Shown here: piece by piece, positions 34,480 through 43,517 of the stretch | Numbering within the stretch: the first letter of the stretch is position 1 | How the letters are laid out: each line of letters begins with the position of its first letter | Origin: Bradyrhizobium retamae | Lineage (GTDB): Bacteria; Pseudomonadota; Alphaproteobacteria; Rhizobiales; Xanthobacteraceae | Direction of reading: 5' to 3' | NCBI RefSeq assembly: GCF_001440415.1 | Contig: NZ_LLYA01000160.1 | Coordinates: 1-64,000 of the forward strand | DNA length: 64,000 nt | Notes under the pieces: model-generated | The model's input: only the letters and a program-made list of their open reading frames with translations | What the model was told of the DNA's origin: nothing | The model's database searches: none | Made by a program: the position numbers and the translations under genes

Positions 34480-36174
34480 ATGATGTCTGGCGTTAGTTTC
34501 AACCGCAATCGCGTCAAACTCAAGAAGCTTCTCGGAATCCGGGCGCGGCTTGCATTGCTCGCCGTGATGCTGGTGGCGCCCTTGATGCTGGAACGGGTCC
34601 GTTCGCTCGAAGACGCGCGCGCCAAGCAGATCGCGATGGCTTCGGAGGAATACGCCAACATTACGCTGCACACTGCGGAGACCCAGCGCGAGGTCGTTTC
34701 GTCAGTCGAAACCATGCTGAAATCGGCCGCCTATATCCGCGCCTCCAGCGGTATCGGACGCAGTTGCGAAATCCTGCGCGCCAGCCTGCCGACCAACCTG
34801 CCCTGGATCCGCAGCATCATGATCGTCAGCAAGGAAGGCGTGGTACAGTGCTCGACGCTGAACATGTTGGTCGGCCTCAATATCGGCGACCGTGACTACT
34901 TCAGGAAGGCGCAGCAAACCCGCGACTTCGATTTCAGCGACTATCTGTTCGCCAGGGTAAGCAACAGACCGATCCTGATGGCGGCCTATCCGGTAGCCGC
35001 AATCAATCCGGAAGAAGACGCCGTGGTGGTCGCCGGCATCAATCTGGACTGGATGTCGAAGATCATGGCCAAGCTCGGCGGACGGCCGGGCATTTCGGCG
35101 CTGCTGGTCGACAGCGCCGGCGTCGTGCTGGCCGCGCCGGCGGAAGAGGCCAGCATGATTGGCCAGCAGCTCAACAACGTGCCGCTGCTGACAGCCATCG
35201 CTCACAAGGCACTCGTTTCCGACACCCCGATGGGTTCGCTTCCCTTCACCGCAGCCGACGGGTCGCAGCGCGCGATCAGTTTCGCGCGCATTCCCGGCAC
35301 GCAGTCCCGCCTGATCGTCAGCATCGACGAGGCCAAAATCACGGCGGCGATCAACCGCGATATCCGCACCGCCTATCTGCAGCTCGGACTAGTCTGCCTG
35401 TTCGTGCTGATCGGCGCGCTGATCGGCGCGGAAAAGCTCATCATCAACCCGATCGAAGTCATGACCGGCATGGCCAGGCGATTCGGCGAAGGCGACTGGT
35501 CAGCCCGCGTCTCGCACAGCCGCCTGCCGTCGGAGTTCATGCCGCTGGCCCGCGCCTTCAACGCGATGGCGGCGCAACTCAGCCAGCGCGAACGCGAGCT
35601 CATTGCCACCAACGACCGGCTCACCGTGATGGCCTCGATCGACATGCTCACCGGCCTCGCCAACCGGCGCGGCTTCCAGAGCCGGCTCGATTTCGAATGG
35701 ATGAAGGCGCAGCAGTATCATACCGAGCTGTCGCTGCTGATGATCGATGTCGATCACTTCAAGCTCTACAACGACACCTATGGCCACCCGGAAGGCGACG
35801 CCTGCCTCGCCCGGATCGGCGAAGCGCTGGCCGGCATCGCCGCCGACAATCTGGGCTTTGCCGGCCGCTATGGCGGCGAGGAGTTCTGCCTGCTGCTGCC
35901 GAACACCAGCCCGCAGAAAGCACTCGAGATTGGCGAGACCGTGCGCGCCACCGTTCAAGGCCTCGGCCTGCCGCACATCACCTCCAGCCACCGCACCGTC
36001 ACCGTCAGCGTCGGCGTCGCCGCGACGCTTCCGAACGACGCTCAAACCCCCGGCGAGTTGATCGAGGCGGCGGATGCCGCCCTCTACGCCGCCAAACACC
36101 GCGGGCGAAATAGCGTGGTCGAGCACGGCTTTGCTAAGCTGGTGGACAAGGCGGGGATCGCGATGGCCGGGTGA
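34480..36174 (+). CDS. Diguanylate cyclase with Cache-like sensor, HAMP and GGDEF domains
   Basis: This 564-residue inner-membrane protein makes cyclic di-GMP. An N-terminal helix (LLAVMLVAPLMLERV) and a second helix (LGLVCLFVLIGALIGAEKLII, near 305-325) enclose a periplasmic sensor of about 260 residues containing DRDYFRKAQQTRDF, typical of Cache domains. A HAMP-like linker follows, then a GGDEF domain with the active motif GGEEF at 465-469. The position where the inhibitory RxxD site would lie reads DNLG, so feedback inhibition is probably absent. No EAL domain is present. Confidence 0.9.
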   Translation: MMSGVSFNRNRVKLKKLLGIRARLALLAVMLVAPLMLERVRSLEDARAKQIAMASEEYANITLHTAETQREVVSSVETMLKSAAYIRASSGIGRSCEILRASLPTNLPWIRSIMIVSKEGVVQCSTLNMLVGLNIGDRDYFRKAQQTRDFDFSDYLFARVSNRPILMAAYPVAAINPEEDAVVVAGINLDWMSKIMAKLGGRPGISALLVDSAGVVLAAPAEEASMIGQQLNNVPLLTAIAHKALVSDTPMGSLPFTAADGSQRAISFARIPGTQSRLIVSIDEAKITAAINRDIRTAYLQLGLVCLFVLIGALIGAEKLIINPIEVMTGMARRFGEGDWSARVSHSRLPSEFMPLARAFNAMAAQLSQRERELIATNDRLTVMASIDMLTGLANRRGFQSRLDFEWMKAQQYHTELSLLMIDVDHFKLYNDTYGHPEGDACLARIGEALAGIAADNLGFAGRYGGEEFCLLLPNTSPQKALEIGETVRATVQGLGLPHITSSHRTVTVSVGVAATLPNDAQTPGELIEAADAALYAAKHRGRNSVVEHGFAKLVDKAGIAMAG

Positions 36175-36305
36175 GCGGACGCTCCACGCCATCGGCCAAA
36201 ACGCCCCGTCCCACTGTCCCACCCCGTTGACCCCGCAGCCGCTTTTGTGGCCTAGTCCGCCGTCCTCTGGACGGGACCCGAATTCACAAAAAGCCCTGCG
36301 ATTCC

Positions 36306-38930
36306 ATGACCTCCGAACGTTACAACGCCCGTGATTCCGAGCCGCGCTGGCAACGCCAGTGGGACGAAAAATCGATCTTCGCCTCGAAAAACGACGATCC
36401 GCGGCCGAAATACTACGTGCTCGAGATGTTCCCCTACCCGTCCGGGCGCATCCATATCGGGCATGTCCGGAACTACACGCTGGGCGACGTGCTGGCCCGC
36501 TTCATGCGCGCCAAGGGTTTCAATGTACTGCACCCGATGGGCTGGGACGCCTTCGGGCTGCCGGCCGAGAATGCTGCGATCGAGCGCAAGGTCGCGCCCA
36601 AGGCCTGGACCTACGACAATATCGCCGCGATGAAGAAGCAGTTGCGGTCGATTGGGCTGTCGCTCGACTGGTCGCGCGAGTTCGCGACCTGCGATCCCGC
36701 CTATTACAAGCATCAGCAGAAGATGTTCTTGGACTTTCTGCGCGCGGGACTGGCCGAGCGCGAGAAGCGCAAGATCAACTGGGATCCGGTCGACATGACC
36801 GTGCTCGCCAACGAGCAGGTGATCGACGGCCGCGGCTGGCGCTCCGGCGCCGTCGTCGAGCAGCGCGAGATGAACCAGTGGGTCTTCAAGATCACGAAGT
36901 ACTCGCAGGAACTGCTGGACGCGCTGGATGGACTGGACCGCTGGCCGGACAAGGTCCGGCTGATGCAGCGCAACTGGATCGGTCGCTCTGAGGGCTTGCT
37001 GATCCGCTTCGCGCTCGATTCCGCAACGACACCTGCGGGGGAATCTGAACTAAAGATCTTCACGACGCGGCCCGACACGCTGTTCGGCGCAAAATTCATG
37101 GCGATCTCGGCTGATCATCCGCTGGCCCAGGCGGCGGCAGCGAAGAATCCAAAGCTCGCCGAGTTCATTGCGGACGTGAAGCGAATCGGCACTGCGCAAG
37201 AGATCATCGACACCGCCGAGAAGCAGGGCTTTGATACCGGCATCAAGGCCGTCCACCCGTTCGATCCGAATTGGAAGCTGCCGGTCTATGTCGCGAACTT
37301 CGTGCTGATGGAATACGGCACCGGCGCCATCTTCGGCTGCCCCGCGCACGACCAGCGCGACCTCGATTTCGTCAACAAGTACAATCTCGGCAATACGCCG
37401 GTCGTCTGCCCGGAAGGCCAGGACCCGAAACGTTTCGTCATCACCGACACCGCCTATGACGGCGACGGCCGCATGATCAATTCCCGCTTTCTCGATGGCA
37501 TGACCATTGAGCAGGCCAAGGAAGAGATTGCGAAGCGGCTGGAGACTGAACTACGCGGCAACGCGGCAGTCGGCGAGCGGCAAGTGAACTTCCGCCTGCG
37601 TGACTGGGGCATTTCACGCCAGCGCTATTGGGGCTGCCCGATCCCGGTGATCCATTGCCCGAAATGCGACGTGGTGCCGGTGCCGGACGCCGATCTGCCG
37701 GTGACGCTGCCGGAGGACGCAACCTTTGACAAACCCGGCAATGCGCTCGACCATCATCCGACCTGGAAGCACGTCACCTGCCCCAAATGCGGCGGCAAGG
37801 CGCAGCGTGAAACCGACACCATGGACACCTTCGTGGATTCGTCCTGGTATTTTGCGCGCTTCACCGATCCCTGGAACGAGAGGGCGCCGACCACGCCCGA
37901 TGTCGCCAACCGGATGATGCCGGTCGACCAGTATATCGGCGGCGTCGAGCACGCGATCCTGCATCTGCTCTATAGCCGCTTCTTCACCCGCGCGATGAAA
38001 GCGACCGGCCACATCGGCATGGACGAGCCGTTCGCCGGCATGTTCACGCAAGGCATGGTGGTGCACGAGACCTACCACAAGTCCGATGGCACCTACGTGA
38101 CGCCGGCCGAGGTGAAGGTCGAAACCGGCGGCAATGGCCGCCGGGCCACGCTGCTCGACAGCGCCGAGGAGGTCACGATCGGCGCGATCGAAAAGATGTC
38201 AAAGTCGAAAAAGAACACCGTCGATCCCGACGATATCATCGCGACCTATGGCGCCGACGTGGCGCGCTGGTTCATGCTGTCGGACTCGCCCCCGGATCGC
38301 GACGTGATTTGGAGCGACGAGCGCGTGCAGGGCGCCTCACGCTTCGTGCAGCGGCTGTGGCGACTGATCAACGAATCCGCCGAAATCGCCAAGGTGGCCC
38401 CGGCCGCGCGGCCGGCTTCGTTCGGGGCGGATGCGCTTGGCTTACGCAAGGCAGCCCATGGCGCGCTGGACAAGGTATCGTCCGGTATCGAGCGGCTGCA
38501 TTTCAATGTCTGCCTTGCGCATATCCGTGAATTCACCAATGCGCTGGCCGAGGTGCTCGGCCGTGAGGGCAAGCCGGCGCCGGATCTGGCCTGGTCCGTC
38601 CGGGAGGCCGCAATCATCCTGGCTCAATTGTTCGCGCCGATGATGCCGCATCTGGCCGAGGAGTGCTGGCAAGTTCTGGGGCAGTCCGGGCTGATTTCGG
38701 AGGCCAACTGGCCCCAAATCGAACGCGATCTGCTGGTTGAAGACACTGTGACGCTGGTGGTCCAGGTCAACGGCAAGAAGCGGGGTGATGTCACCGTGCC
38801 ACGGGTCGCCCAAAATCCGGAAATTGAGGCTGCCGTTTTGGCGCTCGATGCGGTAAAACTCGCCCTCGGCGGCAAGACCGTCCGCAAGGTAATCGTAGTT
38901 CCCATGAGGATCGTGAATGTCGTTGGCTAG
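36306..38930 (+). CDS. leuS: Leucyl-tRNA synthetase
   Basis: This 874-residue class I synthetase charges tRNA-Leu. HIGH is at residues 50-53 and KMSKS at 630-634. The editing insertion between about 220 and 420 includes FTTRPDTLFGAKF, and PIPVIHC with CPKC zinc-type segments follows. RERETDTMDTFVDSSWYF-type sequence (TDTMDTFVDSSWYFAR) is the hallmark of bacterial LeuRS. lptE starts inside its last codons, so the two are translationally coupled. Confidence 0.97.
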   Translation: MTSERYNARDSEPRWQRQWDEKSIFASKNDDPRPKYYVLEMFPYPSGRIHIGHVRNYTLGDVLARFMRAKGFNVLHPMGWDAFGLPAENAAIERKVAPKAWTYDNIAAMKKQLRSIGLSLDWSREFATCDPAYYKHQQKMFLDFLRAGLAEREKRKINWDPVDMTVLANEQVIDGRGWRSGAVVEQREMNQWVFKITKYSQELLDALDGLDRWPDKVRLMQRNWIGRSEGLLIRFALDSATTPAGESELKIFTTRPDTLFGAKFMAISADHPLAQAAAAKNPKLAEFIADVKRIGTAQEIIDTAEKQGFDTGIKAVHPFDPNWKLPVYVANFVLMEYGTGAIFGCPAHDQRDLDFVNKYNLGNTPVVCPEGQDPKRFVITDTAYDGDGRMINSRFLDGMTIEQAKEEIAKRLETELRGNAAVGERQVNFRLRDWGISRQRYWGCPIPVIHCPKCDVVPVPDADLPVTLPEDATFDKPGNALDHHPTWKHVTCPKCGGKAQRETDTMDTFVDSSWYFARFTDPWNERAPTTPDVANRMMPVDQYIGGVEHAILHLLYSRFFTRAMKATGHIGMDEPFAGMFTQGMVVHETYHKSDGTYVTPAEVKVETGGNGRRATLLDSAEEVTIGAIEKMSKSKKNTVDPDDIIATYGADVARWFMLSDSPPDRDVIWSDERVQGASRFVQRLWRLINESAEIAKVAPAARPASFGADALGLRKAAHGALDKVSSGIERLHFNVCLAHIREFTNALAEVLGREGKPAPDLAWSVREAAIILAQLFAPMMPHLAEECWQVLGQSGLISEANWPQIERDLLVEDTVTLVVQVNGKKRGDVTVPRVAQNPEIEAAVLALDAVKLALGGKTVRKVIVVPMRIVNVVG

Positions 38931-39468
38931 GACCCGGATCGCCGTTCGGCTCATCGCCGTCGCCGCTCTGGCGGCGCTCACAGCGGGCTGTTTCCAGCCG
39001 ATGTATGCCGAACGCACGGACGGCAAGCCCGGCTTGCGCGAAAAGCTGATGGGCGTGGAGATTCCGCCGGTCGACAAGAACAACGCCTCGCGGGAAGCCC
39101 GAATTCAGGTCGAGATCCGCAACGCGCTGGCGTTCAAGCTCTACGGCAACGCCACCGGCATGCCGCCGACCCATCGGCTGGTGCTGCGATTTAACACCAG
39201 CCGCTCTTCGCTGATTCTCGATCCGGCCACCGCCCTGCCGTCGAGCGAAAACTACGGCATCGACGCACAGTACAATCTCATCGACCTCGCCACCAACAAG
39301 TCGGTCATGACGGGCACCACGTTCTCCCGCGTGTCCTACGACGTCCCTGGCCAGTTGCAGCGCTTCGCCCGCGCCCGCGCCTTCCGCGACGCCGAGGACC
39401 GCGCCGCCAACGAGATCGCGGAAAACATCCAGACTCGGCTCGCGTCCTACTTCTACGCCGGCACCTGA
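38917..39468 (+). CDS. lptE: LPS assembly lipoprotein LptE
   Basis: This 183-residue outer-membrane lipoprotein plugs LptD for lipopolysaccharide insertion. The lipobox LTAGC puts the lipidated cysteine at residue 25, and QPMY right after it is the usual start of alphaproteobacterial LptE. The body is RIQVEIRNALAFKLYG and RAFRDAEDRAANEIAENIQTRL. It overlaps leuS by 14 bases and precedes holA, the conserved leuS-lptE-holA order. Confidence 0.9.
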   Translation: MSLARTRIAVRLIAVAALAALTAGCFQPMYAERTDGKPGLREKLMGVEIPPVDKNNASREARIQVEIRNALAFKLYGNATGMPPTHRLVLRFNTSRSSLILDPATALPSSENYGIDAQYNLIDLATNKSVMTGTTFSRVSYDVPGQLQRFARARAFRDAEDRAANEIAENIQTRLASYFYAGT

Positions 39469-39476
39469 CAACGATC

Positions 39477-39570
39477 GTCATTCCGGGACGCGCGAAGCGC
39501 GGACCCGGAATCTCGTTCCGACAATCTCCAGATTCCGGGTCTTATGCCTTCGTCCGCATCCCGGAATGAC
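39477..39570. repeat. Palindromic repeat, GTCATTCCGGG family
   Basis: The unit begins GTCATTCCGGGACG, has AGATTCCGGGTCT inside and ends ATCCCGGAATGAC. It is the same family as 18069-18170. It ends two bases before the holA ATG, so it supplies the whole 5' leader of that gene. Confidence 0.75.
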
Positions 39571-39572
39571 GA

Positions 39573-40616
39573 ATGAAGGTCTCCGTCGTGGTCGCGCTCC
39601 GCGGAAAAGACATCGACGCTTTTCTCGCCCGGCCTGATGCCGGCCGCCCCATCATCCTGCTGTACGGTCCCGACGCCGGTCTCGTGCGCGAGCGCGCCGA
39701 CGCGCTGGTTGCATCGGCAGTCGACGATCCCAATGATCCCTTTTCGCTGGTGCGGCTCGACGGCGACGAACTGGCCGCCGAGCCATCGCGACTGGTCGAC
39801 GAGGCGATGACGATCCCGATGTTCGGCGGCCGGCGTGCCATTCGTGTGCGCGCCGGCTCCCGCAGTTTTGCCAGCGGCGTCGATACGCTGGCCGATTCGC
39901 CGATCAAAGATTGCCGCATCGTGATCGAGGCCGGCGAGTTGCGGCCGGAATCGCCGCTGCGCAAGGCCTGCGAGCGCGCCAAGAGCGCAGTCGCCATCGC
40001 CTGCTATCCCGACACCGAGCGCGACCTCGCCAGGCTGATCGACGAGGAACTACGGACTTCCAATTTGCGCATCGCCGCGGATGCCCGCGCCGTGCTGATG
40101 TCGCTGCTTGGCGGCGACCGCCAGGCCTCGCGCAACGAGCTCCGCAAGCTCGCGCTCTATGCCCATGGCAGGGGCGAGATTGCGCTCGACGACGTCATGA
40201 CCGTCGTCTCCGATGCGTCCGAGCTGAAGCTCGACCCGATCGTCGATGGCGCGTTTGCCGGCAAGCCGGATTTGGTCGAAAGCGAATTCGCCAAGGCGAT
40301 GGTCGCCGGCACCTATCCCGGCGTGATCATCTCGGCCGCGCAGCGTCAAGCCGCGTGGCTGCACAAATCGGCGCTTGCGGTTGCTGACGGTACGCCCGTC
40401 TCGACTTTGCTCGAGGGCGGCTATCCGCGCCTGCACTTCTCGCGAAAGGGCGCCGTCGAAATCGCGCTGCGCAATTTCAGCGCGGCGCGGCTGGCGGGGA
40501 TCATCGATCAGCTCGGAACCGCCGCCCTCGACATGCGCAAGCAGGCCTCGCTGGCGTCAGCCATCGCGCTGCGGACGCTGCTGTCGATCGCGGTGAATGC
40601 CAAGCGGCGGGGGTGA
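39573..40616 (+). CDS. holA: DNA polymerase III delta subunit
   Basis: This 347-residue clamp-loader subunit opens the sliding clamp. The opening residues (RGKDIDAFLARPDAGRPIILLYGPDAGLVRERADAL in two stretches), MTIPMFGGRRAIRVR and the helical C-terminal third match bacterial HolA. It follows leuS-lptE, with a palindromic repeat in between. The ribosome binding site is poor: the only purine patch, GGAATGACGA, belongs to the repeat. Confidence 0.92.
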   Translation: MKVSVVVALRGKDIDAFLARPDAGRPIILLYGPDAGLVRERADALVASAVDDPNDPFSLVRLDGDELAAEPSRLVDEAMTIPMFGGRRAIRVRAGSRSFASGVDTLADSPIKDCRIVIEAGELRPESPLRKACERAKSAVAIACYPDTERDLARLIDEELRTSNLRIAADARAVLMSLLGGDRQASRNELRKLALYAHGRGEIALDDVMTVVSDASELKLDPIVDGAFAGKPDLVESEFAKAMVAGTYPGVIISAAQRQAAWLHKSALAVADGTPVSTLLEGGYPRLHFSRKGAVEIALRNFSAARLAGIIDQLGTAALDMRKQASLASAIALRTLLSIAVNAKRRG

Positions 40617-40634
40617 GGAAAGGTGCTTCAGATC

Positions 40635-40753
40635 GTCATTGCGAGCCAACGGGTCGCGCGAATGCGCGCCCGATGACAGGCTCCGCGAAGCAATCCATAG
40701 CGCCGCAAGTGGAGGAATGGATTGCTTCGTCGCTGTCGCTCCTCGCAATGACG
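40635..40753. repeat. Palindromic repeat, GTCATTGCGAG family
   Basis: GTCATTGCGAG at the left end and CTCGCAATGAC at the right end are perfect 11-bp inverted repeats. Inside, AAGCAATCCAT and ATGGATTGCTT form a second inverted pair. This is a common proteobacterial REP-type layout. It lies between the converging holA and parB genes. Confidence 0.75.
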
Positions 40754-40766
40754 CAGAGGGACCCTA

Positions 40767-41651
40767 TCAGCCGCCCCGCTCCAGCCGCCGCATCACCTCG
40801 TCGAGTTGTTCGAGGTTACGATAGCTGATCTGGACGGATCCGCCGGGATCGCGGTGGTTGACGGTCACGGTGAGGCCGAGCGCGTCGCTGACGCGTTTCT
40901 CCAGCGCGATGGTGTCGGGATCCTTTGTCTTGCCACCACCGCTGCGCGCCTTCTGCGGCTTGCGCTCTGGCACGCCCTCTTCGTGGGCAAGCGCCTCGGT
41001 CTGACGCACGTTGAGGCCTTCGGCGACAATGCGCTTGGCGGCCGCCAGCGGATCGGGCACGCCGATCAGCGCGCGGGCGTGTCCCGCCGACAATTCACCG
41101 CTCGCGATAAGGGCCTGTACCTCCGCCGGCAGCTTTGTCAGCCGCATCATGTTGGCAACGTGGCTGCGGCTCTTGCCGACTTCCCTGGCGATGTCTTCCT
41201 GGCTCCGTTTGAATTCGTCGGCCAGCGCGTGATAACCTTGCGCCTCTTCCATCGCGTTGAGGTCTTCGCGCTGCACGTTCTCGATGATCATGATCTCGAG
41301 TGCGTCGCTGTCGCTGACATCGATGGGAACTATCGGCACCTCGTGCAAGCTGGCGAGCTGCGCCGCCCGCCAGCGCCGTTCGCCAGCGATGATCTCATAG
41401 CGGTCCTGCGCGCCTTTCACCGGCCGCACCACGATCGGCTGGATCACGCCGTGCTGCTTGACGGAGGAGGCGAGCTCGCCGAGCTCGGCATCGGAAAATG
41501 TCCGGCGCGGGTTGCGCGGATTTGGTTTCAAAAATTCGATCGGCACCTTGCGCGGGTTGCGCGGCCGTTCGACATGCGCGGCCTCGCCGCCGACATCCCC
41601 GATCAGACTTGCAAGACCACGACCCAATCGCGAACGCGCTTCGTCGGCCAT
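40767..41651 (-). CDS. parB: Chromosome partitioning protein ParB
   Basis: This 294-residue CTP-dependent DNA clamp binds parS. RRTFSDAELGELASSVKQHGVIQP is box I, AGERRWRAAQ is the box II CTP/arginine motif, and EEAQGYHALADEFKRSQEDIAREVGKSRSHVANMMRL is the helix-turn-helix that reads parS. The C-terminal dimer domain ends YRNLEQLDEVMRRL. The ATG at 41651 (MADEARSRLGRGL) is the standard start, eight codons inside the longest frame. Four parS sites lie 1.6-3.9 kb away. Confidence 0.96.
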   Translation of the reverse strand: MADEARSRLGRGLASLIGDVGGEAAHVERPRNPRKVPIEFLKPNPRNPRRTFSDAELGELASSVKQHGVIQPIVVRPVKGAQDRYEIIAGERRWRAAQLASLHEVPIVPIDVSDSDALEIMIIENVQREDLNAMEEAQGYHALADEFKRSQEDIAREVGKSRSHVANMMRLTKLPAEVQALIASGELSAGHARALIGVPDPLAAAKRIVAEGLNVRQTEALAHEEGVPERKPQKARSGGGKTKDPDTIALEKRVSDALGLTVTVNHRDPGGSVQISYRNLEQLDEVMRRLERGG

Positions 41652-41704
41652 CGTCGCCAACTCCCTAGGATTCACTTGGCTACTCCACTACAGAATTCGT
41701 TGCT

Positions 41705-41832
41705 CGTAGGGTGGGCAAAGCGAAGCGTGCCCACCAGCTTTCGCGACGGCGCGCATAGGATGGGTAGCGCGAAGCAAACCCATCACCTTCATCGCGCGCT
41801 TTGATGGGTATCGCTGCGCTCAACCCATCCTG
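41705..41832. repeat. Palindromic repeat between parA and parB
   Basis: CGTAGGGTGGGCAAAGCGAAGCGTGCCCACC forms one self-complementary unit. A second unit follows, from GGATGGGTAGCGCGAAGC to CGCTCAACCCATCC, with GATGGGT/ACCCATC arms. It fills almost the whole 189-base space between parA and parB. Confidence 0.7.
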
Positions 41833-41840
41833 CATTCCCT

Positions 41841-42692
41841 CTAATGCGTCCGCAGCTCGCGCTCGCGCTGGATCACTTCCGTCGCAAGCTTGAGATAGGC
41901 TTCGCTGCCGACGCATTTGAGATCGTAGACCAGCACCGGCTTGCCGTAGGACGGCGCCTCGGAGATGCGGACGTTGCGCGGGATCATGGTGTCGTAGACC
42001 TTGGAGCCCATGAATTGCCTGACGTCGGCGACCACCTGGTTCGACAAATTGTTGCGCGAGTCGAACATCGTCAGCACGATGCCGTGGATCGACAGATTCG
42101 GATTGAGGGTCGAGCGCACCTGCTCCACCGTCTGCAGCAATTGCGACAGACCTTCGAGCGCGAAGAACTCGCACTGCAGCGGCACCAGGATAGCGTCCGA
42201 CGCCGCCATCGCGTTGACGGTGAGAAGATTGAGCGATGGCGGACAATCGATCAACACATAGGTGTAGTCGGTGTCCGGCGCCGCGTTCTTGTTCAGGGCC
42301 GCGATCGCATCGCGCAGGCGGAACGCACGGCCAGGCGTCGTGCCGAGTTCGAGTTCGAGGCCCGATAGATCCATCGTCGAGGAGGCGATGTGCAGCCGCG
42401 GCACTGCGGTGGCAACCACGGCGCCGCGCAACGGCGCTTCACCGATCAGCACGTCGTAGGTCGAGCAGTTGCGGTTGCGGCGATCTATGCCCAGGCCTGT
42501 CGAAGCGTTGCCCTGCGGATCGAGATCGACGATCAGCACGCGCTCGCCAATCGCCGCGAGCGCGGTGCCAAGGTTGATAGCGGTGGTGGTCTTCCCGACG
42601 CCACCCTTCTGGTTGGCGAGCGACAGGATGCGTGGATGAGGTGGTGGGGTTGGCTCCCTATCCTCTTGATATAACTCATCTAATTCGGTCAT
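41841..42692 (-). CDS. parA: Chromosome partitioning ATPase ParA (Soj)
   Basis: This 283-residue Walker-type ATPase drives origin segregation with ParB. The deviant P-loop is LANQKGGVGKTTTAINLG near residues 26-43. DLDPQGNASTGLG and DCPPSLNLLTVNAM are the other nucleotide motifs. Its ATG overlaps the rsmG stop by 4 bases, so rsmG and parA are coupled. parB lies 189 bases downstream, beyond a palindromic repeat. Confidence 0.96.
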   Translation of the reverse strand: MTELDELYQEDREPTPPPHPRILSLANQKGGVGKTTTAINLGTALAAIGERVLIVDLDPQGNASTGLGIDRRNRNCSTYDVLIGEAPLRGAVVATAVPRLHIASSTMDLSGLELELGTTPGRAFRLRDAIAALNKNAAPDTDYTYVLIDCPPSLNLLTVNAMAASDAILVPLQCEFFALEGLSQLLQTVEQVRSTLNPNLSIHGIVLTMFDSRNNLSNQVVADVRQFMGSKVYDTMIPRNVRISEAPSYGKPVLVYDLKCVGSEAYLKLATEVIQRERELRTH

Positions 42693-43387
42693 GCCCGATC
42701 GCCATGTGTGATCGCGGTGGGGTTGCGCCGCTCGATCCGATCGAGTTCGACGATCCAGCCGTGCCCGCCCGTTCGGCTGGAATGGAGTCGCGGTTCAATA
42801 TTCCAATATTTGGTGGCTTCGGTCAATTCAGCCTCTATATCTTGACCCTTGAGGAACAGCGCTTTCGCGCCACTGCTCACAAACGGTTCCGCGAAACCGA
42901 CAAGCTGATGTAACGGAGCCAACGCCCGCGCAGTGACGCAATCGATGCGGCTACCGATTCTATCCACAGTATCCCCGATTCCCGCCAAATGCACGGTCGC
43001 AGCCGCAGATGTCACGCGGACCGCCTCGCGCAGAAAGGCCGCCTTTTTGCCGTTCCGCTCGACCAAATGGACATTGGCGCCCGGGGTCTCGGCCAATACG
43101 CAGGCGAGCACCACGCCGGGAAAGCCTCCACCGCTGCCCAGATCGACCCACGTCTTTGCGGACGGCGCGAAGTCGAGGAGTTGTAGCGAATCGGAGATGT
43201 GGCGAGTCCACAGAGTCGGAAGCGTCGACGGCGCCACGAGATTCGTTTTGGTCTGCCACTCGATGAGGAGATCGACGTAGTGATTCAGCCGCGCCTCCGT
43301 TTCACGTGAAACGGGGGTGAGGGCCAGAGCGGCAGCCTTGTCCGAGGGCAGAACTGGGGATGGGCTGGGAGCGGCGGCCTTCGCCAT
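42689..43387 (-). CDS. rsmG: 16S rRNA (guanine-527-N7) methyltransferase
   Basis: This 232-residue cytoplasmic methyltransferase uses S-adenosylmethionine on G527 of 16S rRNA. WVDLGSGGGFPGVVLA is motif I, HLVERNGKKAAFLREAVRVT follows, and DCVTARALAPLHQLV is the GidB signature. parS site 1 lies within its N-terminal coding part. The order mnmE-mnmG-rsmG-parA-parB is widely conserved near bacterial origins. Confidence 0.95.
   Translation of the reverse strand: MAKAAAPSPSPVLPSDKAAALALTPVSRETEARLNHYVDLLIEWQTKTNLVAPSTLPTLWTRHISDSLQLLDFAPSAKTWVDLGSGGGFPGVVLACVLAETPGANVHLVERNGKKAAFLREAVRVTSAAATVHLAGIGDTVDRIGSRIDCVTARALAPLHQLVGFAEPFVSSGAKALFLKGQDIEAELTEATKYWNIEPRLHSSRTGGHGWIVELDRIERRNPTAITHGDRA
43298..43313. 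other. parS: parS site 1 (inside rsmG)
   Basis: CGTTTCACGTGAAACG is a perfect 16-bp palindrome. It differs from the consensus TGTTTCACGTGAAACA only at its two outermost bases. It lies within the rsmG reading frame. Confidence 0.88.
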
Positions 43388-43411
43388 ATTGGTCTCGCTG
43401 AGCGCAGCAGT

Positions 43412-43492
43412 TGTAGGGCGGGTGAAGCGAAGCGATAACCATCAATCGCCGGAGCATCTGGCGATGGGTCGCTACATTCCACCCATTCTACA
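43412..43492. repeat. Palindromic repeat between mnmG and rsmG
   Basis: TTGTAGGGCGGGTGAAGCGAAGC at the left and CCACCCATTCTAC at the right, with CATCAATCGCC/GGCGATGGG inside, make a degenerate member of the 29659 and 41705 family. It abuts parS site 2. Confidence 0.55.
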
Positions 43493-43496
43493 TGCT

Positions 43497-43512
43497 CGTT
43501 TCACGTGAAACA
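43497..43512. other. parS: parS site 2 (rsmG-mnmG gap)
   Basis: CGTTTCACGTGAAACA has one mismatch to the 16-bp parS consensus, at its first base. It lies just past the mnmG stop codon. Confidence 0.9.
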
Positions 43513-43517
43513 GATTT

